Origin: JAVVHH01 sp963835135
GTDB lineage: Bacteria > Pseudomonadota > Alphaproteobacteria > Acetobacterales > Acetobacteraceae
DNA: 64,000 bases
NCBI GenBank assembly: GCA_963835135.1
Contig: CAWIEF010000005.1
Span: 372,001 to 436,000, forward strand
Direction of reading: 5' to 3'
Below are positions 27,047 to 34,033 of this stretch, piece by piece (within the stretch, counting starts at the first letter, position 1; the number at the start of each line of letters is the position of its first letter). The notes under the pieces are model-generated. The model was not told the DNA's origin and ran no database searches. It was given only the letters and a program-made list of their open reading frames with translations. The position numbers were made by a program, and so were the translations under genes.

Positions 27047-28047
27047 TGCGGGTCGCCATCATCGGCCAGCAGGCGTTCGGCAAGGCCGTGCTGGACGCGT
27101 TCATCGCCCGCGGCGACACCGTCGCGGCCGTGTTCTGCGCTCCCGAGAAGGGCCGCCCGGACCCGTTGCGCCTGGGCGGCGAAGCGGCCGGCGTGCCGAC
27201 CCACATGTTCCCCAAATTGACCACCCCCGACGCCATCGACGCGTTGCAAGCGGCCCGCGCCGATATCGGCATCATGGCCTACGTCACCCAATTCGTGTCC
27301 CAGGAGTTCTGTGCCGTGCCGGCCCACGGCACCATCCAGTTCCACCCCAGCCTGCTGCCGCTGCACCGCGGCGCGTCGGCCATGAGCTGGTCCATCATCT
27401 TGGGCCGCCGCGAGACCGGCTTCACCATCTTCCGCCCCAGCGACGGCCTCGACGAGGGCCCGGTGATTTTCACGCGGACCGTTCCGATCGAGCCCACGGA
27501 TACGCTCGGCACGCTCTATTTCGGCAAGGTTTTCCCGCAAGGCGTGGCCGGACTGCTCGAGGCAGCCGACCTCGTGCTGGCCGGCCATGCCGCGGCGACG
27601 GCCCAGGAGGAGGGCCGCGCGACCTACGAAGGCATCATCGGCGACGCCGAGTCCAAGATCCACTGGGCGAGCCATGTCGACCTCACCTACGACCTGATCC
27701 GCGGCTGCGATCCGGCGCCCGGCGCCTGGACGACCTATGCCGGCAAGCGACTATTCCTCTTCGACGTCGAGAAGCGCCCCGCCCGCACCTTCGCTGAGGT
27801 AAGGGGCAAGAAGATGGGCCAACTCGTCTCCGTCGACGCCGAGGGCGCTCTCATCCAAGCCCAGGGTGGCGCGATCCTGGCCAAACGGCTCCGAGTTCGA
27901 GGGCGGCAAGAAAGTCGCCGCTCACGACGCCGGGCTGTCTGCGGGCACGATCGTCGGCAGCTAGGCCCGGCGACCGATCAAACCCGCGCGCAACCGTTGC
28001 GACATCGCGTCGATGATCGCCACCGTGACCAGCACCATCAAGATTAG
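27046..28047 (+). CDS. formyltransferase-family protein with frameshifted C-terminus
   Basis: Related to methionyl-tRNA formyltransferase and the hydrolase domain of formyl-THF dehydrogenase. The catalytic region is visible as HGTIQFHPSLLPLHRGASA (Asn replaced by Gln in the usual N-x-H-P-S-LLP motif) and the Asp in DGLDEGPVI. Homology-like sequence runs to about residue 282, then the open frame reads Arg-rich, non-homologous sequence to 28047, overlapping the convergent phnE by 87 bases. One base removed around 27889-27895 would restore an end FEGGKKVAAHDAGLSAGT and a stop at 27962-27964, just before phnE. Either a recent frameshift or a sequencing error. Confidence 0.72.
   Translation: MRVAIIGQQAFGKAVLDAFIARGDTVAAVFCAPEKGRPDPLRLGGEAAGVPTHMFPKLTTPDAIDALQAARADIGIMAYVTQFVSQEFCAVPAHGTIQFHPSLLPLHRGASAMSWSIILGRRETGFTIFRPSDGLDEGPVIFTRTVPIEPTDTLGTLYFGKVFPQGVAGLLEAADLVLAGHAAATAQEEGRATYEGIIGDAESKIHWASHVDLTYDLIRGCDPAPGAWTTYAGKRLFLFDVEKRPARTFAEVRGKKMGQLVSVDAEGALIQAQGGAILAKRLRVRGRQESRRSRRRAVCGHDRRQLGPATDQTRAQPLRHRVDDRHRDQHHQD
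27893..27964 (+). other. displaced C-terminal codons of the formyltransferase gene (+ frame shift)
   Basis: In the frame offset by one from the upstream gene this stretch reads EFEGGKKVAAHDAGLSAG and ends in TAG at 27962-27964, 1 base beyond the phnE stop region. The tight fit with the convergent gene boundary suggests this is the original end. Confidence 0.6.
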
Positions 28048-28788
28048 GAAGGCGGCCTGCTGCCATTCGAGGACGCGGATCTGCTCATACAGATGCAGCC
28101 CGATGCCGCCGGCGCCGACGATCCCGATGATCGTCGCCGAGCGCGTGTTGCTCTCGAAGAAATAGAGCAACTGGCTGGCAAAGATGGGCAAAATCTGCGG
28201 CAGCATGCCGAACCGCAGCTCGTGCAAGCGGCTGCCGCCGACGGACCGCACCGCTTCAACCGGCCGCCGGTCGGCAGCCTCGATCGCTTCGCTCATCAGC
28301 TTGGCCAGCGCCGCGACATCGGCCGTCGCGATCGCCAGCAACCCGGCGAACGGCCCCAAGCCCACGACATTGACCCAGATCAGCGCCCAGATCAGCGCGT
28401 CGACGCTGCGCATGGCGTCCATGCCGCGCCGCGTCGCGAAATGGATGACCTGGTTGGCCACGACGTTGCGCGCGGCCAGAAAGCCGAGAGGCAGGGCGAA
28501 TATCGCCGCCAGCAAGGTCCCGAGCAGCGCGATCGAGAGCGTCTGCAACAGCGCGTCGAAATACAATGCCGCATGCCCGCCCGAACTGGGCGGCAGCATG
28601 AGCATGGCGATCGAGCCCAGTTGCCCCAACCCCTGCCAAACCCGGCCGAACGAGATGTCGAGCAACGGAAACGCTGCGACATAGATCAGGGTCGCGACGC
28701 CGATGAGGACGCCCATCCCGAGGCCGGACCCGCGCTGCGGCACCGCCAGTCCGGGCCGTGCCAGCAACTCGGCGCGCAGTTCGCTCAC
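27961..28788 (-). CDS. phnE: phosphonate-type ABC transporter permease PhnE (second copy)
   Basis: Inner-membrane permease, 275 residues with about six hydrophobic segments. The cytoplasmic loop ELRFGMLPQILPIFASQLLYFFESNTR with GIVGAGGIG is the binding-protein-dependent transport signature for coupling to PhnC. The GTG at 28788 overlaps the first phnE copy as GTGA; no ATG lies closer to the expected N-terminus. Two phnE genes in tandem are common in phosphonate/phosphite importers. No C-P lyase genes are in the window. Confidence 0.87.
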   Translation of the reverse strand: MSELRAELLARPGLAVPQRGSGLGMGVLIGVATLIYVAAFPLLDISFGRVWQGLGQLGSIAMLMLPPSSGGHAALYFDALLQTLSIALLGTLLAAIFALPLGFLAARNVVANQVIHFATRRGMDAMRSVDALIWALIWVNVVGLGPFAGLLAIATADVAALAKLMSEAIEAADRRPVEAVRSVGGSRLHELRFGMLPQILPIFASQLLYFFESNTRSATIIGIVGAGGIGLHLYEQIRVLEWQQAAFLILMVLVTVAIIDAMSQRLRAGLIGRRA

Positions 28789-29573
28789 CGGCCGGTCTCC
28801 AGCGTCACCAACCCATGGCGCACCCGCTCGGACACGAGGTCGATCACCGTCACGCAGACCATCAACATCAGCAGCATCGCGCTGACGTCGCTGTAGTAGA
28901 ACTTGCGGATCGCCACGAGCAGATCCTGCCCGATGCCGCCGGCGCCGACGAACCCGATCACCGCCGCCCCGCGCACGTTGATCTCGAACCGCAACAGGGC
29001 GTAGCTCGCGAAATTGCTCAGCACCTGCGGCAGCACCCCGAAGCGCACTTGCGACAACCAATGCCCCCCGCTCGACGCCACTCCCTCGAGCGGCTTCATG
29101 TCGATGCTCTCGACCACTTCGGTGAACAGCTTGCCGAGCGTGCCTCCGGTATGGAGCGCAATCGCCATGACGCCCGGCAGCGGCCCCAGCCCGAACGCCA
29201 CCACGAACACCAGCGCGAACACGATGTCCGGCACCGTCCGCATGAATTCGAGCAGCCGGCGCACCGTGAACCGCAGCAACGCCGACCGCACGAGATTGCC
29301 GCTGCCCAGCACGCCTCCGGCGATCCCGAGCGCCAAACCGGTCGCGGTTCCGACATAGGCCATGAGGATCGTCTGCCCGAGCTCGATGCTCCAGCGGCGC
29401 AACCCCCAGAACCAAGAGGCCGGATCGGTCCACACGAACGCGCCGGTGTCGAGATGGCCCAAGCGTCCGATGTAACTGCCGAAATTCGGCAACCCGGTCC
29501 AGAACTTGCCGAGATCGACCTCCGCCCCCGCCCAAGCGAGCGCCATCGCGAGGGCGAGGCACGCCACGCCCAT
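28785..29573 (-). CDS. phnE: phosphonate-type ABC transporter permease PhnE (first copy)
   Basis: Inner-membrane permease, 262 residues from the ATG at 29573, with the signature VRFGVLPQVLSNFASYALLRFEINVRG and GFVGAGGIG. Homology-like coding continues upstream of the ATG in frame (reading AQLDPLRRAY) as far as the phnD stop at 29670, which is the same frame. No ATG, GTG or TTG occurs in those 32 codons, only ATC (29663, 29657), CTG (29660) and ATA (29651). The true N-terminus may use a rare start codon, or the protein is slightly short. Confidence 0.85.
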   Translation of the reverse strand: MGVACLALAMALAWAGAEVDLGKFWTGLPNFGSYIGRLGHLDTGAFVWTDPASWFWGLRRWSIELGQTILMAYVGTATGLALGIAGGVLGSGNLVRSALLRFTVRRLLEFMRTVPDIVFALVFVVAFGLGPLPGVMAIALHTGGTLGKLFTEVVESIDMKPLEGVASSGGHWLSQVRFGVLPQVLSNFASYALLRFEINVRGAAVIGFVGAGGIGQDLLVAIRKFYYSDVSAMLLMLMVCVTVIDLVSERVRHGLVTLETGR

Positions 29574-29669
29574 CAGCGTGGTGCGGCGCCGCGCCGCGCC
29601 GGCCGCCGCATACGCCCGGCGCAGCGGGTCGAGCTGCGCCGGGCTGGGTATCGCGATCAGGATCGGAGT

Positions 29670-30611
29670 TTAGCCGTTCTGCTTGCGGAGGCGGTCGACG
29701 AACTGGATCAGCTTGATCGTGTCGTCGTAGGCGCCGTTCTCGGTCGTTTGATACGGCTTGTTCTTGCCGTCCGACAACCGGTCGAACGCCGCCTTGTCGT
29801 TCGTGGCGGCGTCCAGATAGGCCTTCGTGATCGCCGTCTTCAACTCGGCCGGCAGGCTGTCGAGATACGCCGTCGGGCCGTTGATGATCAGGTCGGATTT
29901 CAGCACGATCCGGAAATCGTCGACCGTGGCGGGCTTGCCGTCTGCGGTCTTGATCATGCCCTTGTTCAACATCCGGGTCAGATTGCTGTCGTCCGGCGCG
30001 TTCCAGAAATTGGCCGCCACGTCCACCGTCCCCTGCCACAGCGCCAGGACGGCGTTCTCGTGGCTGCCGGTGATGACGACCTTGCCGAAGAACTGCTCGG
30101 CGTTGATGCCCAGCTTGTTGAGCGCGAACAGCGGCATGTTGTAGCCCGAGGTCGAGTTCGGATCGACCAAGCCGAGGTTCTTGCCCTTGAGGTCCTGCAC
30201 CGTTTGATACGGCGAGTCTTTCTTGACGTAGAACACCGAGTAATAGCCCTTCGACCCGTCGCTGTTCACGTCGATGACGAAGGCGGTGATCTTCACGCCC
30301 GTCACCAGCGCGCGCGCGAACGAGGCCGGTCCGTAGTAGCCGATGTGGATGTTGCCGGCCCGCTGCCCCTCGATCACCGCGGCATAGTCGTTGGCGACCC
30401 GGAGCGTGACCTTCGTGCCGAGCTGGTTGGCCAGATACGCCGTGAACGGCGACCAGCGGTCGTTGACGCCCGAGGCGTTCTCCGCCGGCACGACCGCCAG
30501 CACGAGCTCGGGATAGGCTTGCTTCCAGCTCTGCGCCGAGGCGATCCGCGGAAGCGCTGCGGTCGTGGCGCCGGCCGAGAGCCCGGCCAGCAGAGTGCGG
30601 CGATCGATCAT
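29670..30611 (-). CDS. phnD: phosphonate/phosphite-type ABC substrate-binding protein PhnD
   Basis: Periplasmic binding protein, 313 residues, with a Tat-like signal (IDRRTLLAGLSAG... ending ASA). Family features include AVVPAENASGV near the N-terminus, the ligand-pocket GYYGPASF, and GLVDPNSTSGYNMP, whose Ser/Thr pair binds the phosphonate oxygens in characterised homologs. It is the second gene of the phnCDEE operon. Confidence 0.88.
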   Translation of the reverse strand: MIDRRTLLAGLSAGATTAALPRIASAQSWKQAYPELVLAVVPAENASGVNDRWSPFTAYLANQLGTKVTLRVANDYAAVIEGQRAGNIHIGYYGPASFARALVTGVKITAFVIDVNSDGSKGYYSVFYVKKDSPYQTVQDLKGKNLGLVDPNSTSGYNMPLFALNKLGINAEQFFGKVVITGSHENAVLALWQGTVDVAANFWNAPDDSNLTRMLNKGMIKTADGKPATVDDFRIVLKSDLIINGPTAYLDSLPAELKTAITKAYLDAATNDKAAFDRLSDGKNKPYQTTENGAYDDTIKLIQFVDRLRKQNG

Positions 30612-30644
30612 GTTGAACTCCTCAGTAACGGGGAACGGTACGGC

Positions 30645-31442
30645 TTATGCGAGTGCGGTTTCGGCGGTCGGCATCGGGGCGCCGACGGGGCTATCCATCG
30701 CCTCGCCCGCCTCGAGCCCGTACAGCTCGCGCGCCACGTCGTCGGTCAGCGCCTCCGGCGCTCCGTCGAACACCAGCCGCCCCCCGGCCATGCCGACGAG
30801 GCGGTCGCAATAGGTCCGGGCCAGCTCGAGCGAGTGCAGGTTGCAGAGCACGGTCAGGCCGAAATGCTTGTTGATGCGCTGCAGCGCGTCCATGACGATC
30901 TTGCTGCTCCGCGGATCGAGCGACGCGACCGGCTCGTCGGCCAGAATGATCTCCGGCTCCTGCAGCAGCGCCCGGCAGATCGCGACGCGCTGCTGCTGAC
31001 CGCCGGAGAGATGGTCGGCCCGTTGCGCCGCCAGCGCGCCGATGCCCATCTGCTCGAGCGCAGCCATGCCCAGCAGCTTATCGTTGCGGCTCCACATCTT
31101 GGTGGTCGAGCGCCAGAACGGCGCGTGCGCCAACCGCCCCATCAGCACGTTGTCCAGCACGTCCAGCCGTCCGATCAGGTTGAACTGCTGAAAGATCATC
31201 GCGCAGCGCCGCCGCCAGTCGCGCAGCGCGCGGCCCGACAGCGCCGTCACGTCCTGGCCGTCCCAGCTGATGCGCCCCGAGGTCGGCGCCGATAGGCCGT
31301 TGAGCGAACGCAGCAAGGTCGACTTGCCCGCCCCGGACCGGCCGATCACGCCCACGAACTGGCCGCGCGGAACCTCGAGGCTCAGCGTGTCGAGCGCCTT
31401 GATCCCTGCAAACGCCTTCGTCAGCCCATCGACAACCAGCAC
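30645..31442 (-). CDS. phnC: phosphonate-type ABC transporter ATP-binding protein PhnC
   Basis: Cytoplasmic ATPase, 265 residues: Walker A GRSGAGKST, Q-loop FQQFN, signature LSGGQQQR, Walker B IILADEPVASLDP, and the PhnC-type CNLHSLELA with the switch His. The start is GTG at 31442. It heads the leftward phnCDEE operon and diverges from the amidohydrolase with a 130-base gap. Substrate could be phosphonate, phosphite or a phosphate ester. Confidence 0.88.
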   Translation of the reverse strand: MLVVDGLTKAFAGIKALDTLSLEVPRGQFVGVIGRSGAGKSTLLRSLNGLSAPTSGRISWDGQDVTALSGRALRDWRRRCAMIFQQFNLIGRLDVLDNVLMGRLAHAPFWRSTTKMWSRNDKLLGMAALEQMGIGALAAQRADHLSGGQQQRVAICRALLQEPEIILADEPVASLDPRSSKIVMDALQRINKHFGLTVLCNLHSLELARTYCDRLVGMAGGRLVFDGAPEALTDDVARELYGLEAGEAMDSPVGAPMPTAETALA

Positions 31443-31571
31443 TCACCAGACCCCATCACCGAGAGCGTCCTCTATCGGCGGCCCGCTTTGCCTCACAGTG
31501 AAGCTTCCATGACGATTGTTGCAGGGATCGCATCCTCGTCATCGCATCGCAGGCCGGGTAGGCTCGGCGTC

Positions 31572-33056
31572 ATGAATGGCATAGTGATCAGAGGCGGCCG
31601 GGTGATCGATCCGGCGAGCGGCATGGATGCGGTCGTGGACGTCGCGCTGGCCGATGGCCAGATCGCCGCGATCGGCAGCCATCTCGGCGAGGCCGAGCGG
31701 GTCATCGACGCTGCCGGGCTCGTGGTGGCGCCGGGCTTCATCGACCTGCACGCGCATGGACAGTCGATCGCCGCGGACCGGATGCAGGCGTTCGACGGCG
31801 TCACGACCACGCTCGATCTGGAGGCCGGCGTGATGCCGGTGGCGCCCTGGTATCGCCGCCAGGCCGCGCAGGGGCGCATCCTCAACTACGGTGCGTCGGC
31901 CAACTGGGCGTTCGCGCGCATCGGCGCGATGACCGGCTCGAACGAGGAAGCGTCGCTCGAAGCGTTCGGCCGCGCCATGCGGGATCCCCGCTGGGTCGAA
32001 AACGTGGCGAGCGACGAGGAGGTGACCGGCATCCTGGACCGGCTGGCGCGGGGCCTCGACGAGGGCGCCATCGGCATCGGCATCCTCAACGCCTATGCGC
32101 CGGGCGCGGGGGTGCAGGAGCTGACCGCGGTGTGCCAGCTCGCCTACGGGCACGGCGTGCCGACCTTCACGCACGTCGCCTACATGTCGCGCATCGACCC
32201 GGAGAGTGCCGCCGAAGCCTATATCCGCCTGATCGGCTATGCGGGGGCGACCGGCTGCCACATGCACATTTGCCACTTCAACAGCTCCAGCAAGCAAGAC
32301 ATCGCGCGCTGCGCCGGGCTGATCGCCAAGGCGCAAGCGCAGGGCCTGCCGATCACGCTCGAATCCTATCCGTACGGCACCGGCTCGACCGTCATCGCCG
32401 CCGCCTTCTTCAATGATCCACATTTCGAAGCCCGCGGCGGCACCGGCTACGATGCCGTGCAGCGCGTCACCGATGGCCACCGCTTCCGCGACCGCGAGGA
32501 GGTGCTGACGGCGCAGAAGGACGACCCGTCGACGCTCGTGCTCTGGCATGTGCTGGACCTGGAACACAACGAGCGGCACCGCGAGTTGCTGGACATGGCC
32601 GTGCTGTTCCCCGGCAGCGCCATCGCCTCCGACGCGATGCCGTGGTCCCAACCGGACGGCTCGCCCTACACCGGCGAGGCCTGGCCGCTGCCGGACGACG
32701 TCACCTCACATCCCCGCTCGGCCGGCTGCTTCACGCGGTTCCTACGGCACTGGGTTCGCGAGCGGCAAACGATCTCCCTGCGGGACGGCATCGCGAAATG
32801 CACGCTGATCCCAGCCGACATCCTCGCCCCGAGCACGCCTGCGATGGCGCTCAAGGGCCGCCTGCAGCCGGGCGCTGACGCCGACGTCGTCGTGTTCGAC
32901 CTCGAGACGCTCACCGACCGGGCCGAGTTCACGGCGATGAACCGCCCGTCCGAGGGCGTGCGCCACCTGATCGTCAGCGGGCAACCGGTGATCACCGGCG
33001 GCGTGATGGACGTCGCGGCCCGGCCTGGCCAACCCGTCCGCCGCGCCATCGCCTGA
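31572..33056 (+). CDS. amidohydrolase, D-aminoacylase/D-glutamate deacylase-like
   Basis: Metal-dependent hydrolase of N-acyl-D-amino acids or a similar amide, 494 residues. It shows the N-terminal beta-sandwich, then the metal motif GFIDLHAHG (His60, His62), the DLEAGV strand, histidines in FTHVAYMS and MHICHFN, and the C-terminal catalytic Asp in ASDAMPW. The start is the ATG at 31572 (MNGIVIRGG). A CobW-type GTPase follows after 2 bases and is probably co-transcribed, which suggests metal delivery to this enzyme; that link is inference. Confidence 0.84.
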   Translation: MNGIVIRGGRVIDPASGMDAVVDVALADGQIAAIGSHLGEAERVIDAAGLVVAPGFIDLHAHGQSIAADRMQAFDGVTTTLDLEAGVMPVAPWYRRQAAQGRILNYGASANWAFARIGAMTGSNEEASLEAFGRAMRDPRWVENVASDEEVTGILDRLARGLDEGAIGIGILNAYAPGAGVQELTAVCQLAYGHGVPTFTHVAYMSRIDPESAAEAYIRLIGYAGATGCHMHICHFNSSSKQDIARCAGLIAKAQAQGLPITLESYPYGTGSTVIAAAFFNDPHFEARGGTGYDAVQRVTDGHRFRDREEVLTAQKDDPSTLVLWHVLDLEHNERHRELLDMAVLFPGSAIASDAMPWSQPDGSPYTGEAWPLPDDVTSHPRSAGCFTRFLRHWVRERQTISLRDGIAKCTLIPADILAPSTPAMALKGRLQPGADADVVVFDLETLTDRAEFTAMNRPSEGVRHLIVSGQPVITGGVMDVAARPGQPVRRAIA

Positions 33057-33058
33057 CG

Positions 33059-33985
33059 GTGCCGCCGGTCCCGATCCTGCTGGTGACCGGCTTCCTGGGC
33101 GCCGGTAAGACGACGGTGGTTAACCGGCTCCTGCGCCACGCCGACGGGCGCCGGATCGCCGCGGTGGTCAACGATTTCGGCGCGATCAACATCGATGCCG
33201 AGTTGATCGCCGGGGCGAGCGAGGGCGTCGTCAGCCTGGTCAACGGCTGCATCTGCTGCTCGCTCGAGGGAGACTTGCTGCGCACGCTCGCCACCATGCT
33301 GCGCCGTACGCCCCGCCCCGAATACATCGTCATCGAAACCAGCGGCGTCGCCGACCCGGCCGACATCGTTCGCAACCTGATGGACCCTGTCGTGTGGCGG
33401 GACGCGCCGCTCGAGACGGTGCTGTGCGTCCTGGACGCGAGCGCCCCGCCGGCCCTGCTGGACGATGCACTCCTGCGCGCACAGCTCCGGGCCGCCGATC
33501 TGGTCGCGCTGAGTAAAGCCGATTTGGCCGATGCAGCCGGGCTGCGCCGGGCCCGCGCTGCTGCCGCATCGATCAAACCGGCGGCGATCGTCGTCGAGGC
33601 GGCTGATGGTCACTTGCCCGCGGAGGTGTTGTTCCCCGCCGACCCCGACCGACCGCCGCGCGACCCCGGCCCCCGCCGCCCCTCCGCCGACCGTTTCGAG
33701 ACGTTGACCTGGACCTGCGAGCGCCCGCTCTCGCTCTCCCGCCTGCAGAGCGCCATCGGCCGTCTCTCGCCCAAGCTCGCCCGTGCCAAGGGGCTGTTCG
33801 AACCGTTGGAGGACCCCGGCCGGCAGATGCTGCTGCAGCTCGCCGGCGGACGCGCGACGCTCTCGCCGGCCGCCCCCCGCCCCGCCGGCGTACCCCGGGC
33901 GCGGATCGTGTTCATCGCCGAGCTGGGCAGGCTGTCGGCCTCGGAGATTGAGGCGGTGATGGCGCCGTGCAGCGCGGTTGCTTGA
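33059..33985 (+). CDS. CobW/COG0523 family GTP-binding metallochaperone
   Basis: G3E-family GTPase, 308 residues, with P-loop GFLGAGKTT (residues 11-19), the metal-binding CxCC motif Cys64-Ile-Cys66-Cys67, the switch region ETSGVADP and SKAD in place of the NKxD guanine motif. The C-terminal CobW domain is short and the usual His-rich loop is absent. The start is GTG at 33059, immediately after the amidohydrolase. Members deliver Zn2+ or Co2+ to client enzymes; the neighbouring amidohydrolase is the obvious client candidate. Confidence 0.86.
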   Translation: MPPVPILLVTGFLGAGKTTVVNRLLRHADGRRIAAVVNDFGAINIDAELIAGASEGVVSLVNGCICCSLEGDLLRTLATMLRRTPRPEYIVIETSGVADPADIVRNLMDPVVWRDAPLETVLCVLDASAPPALLDDALLRAQLRAADLVALSKADLADAAGLRRARAAAASIKPAAIVVEAADGHLPAEVLFPADPDRPPRDPGPRRPSADRFETLTWTCERPLSLSRLQSAIGRLSPKLARAKGLFEPLEDPGRQMLLQLAGGRATLSPAAPRPAGVPRARIVFIAELGRLSASEIEAVMAPCSAVA

Positions 33986-34033
33986 TGTGGGAGACGCAAC
34001 GATGCTTGCGCCGCTGATCAGCGCAAGGCAGCC

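Noticed and set aside
28758..31295. 845-codon plus-strand frame opposite phnCDE
   Set aside because: Arg/Asp/Gln-rich shadow of three well-supported transporter genes on the minus strand.
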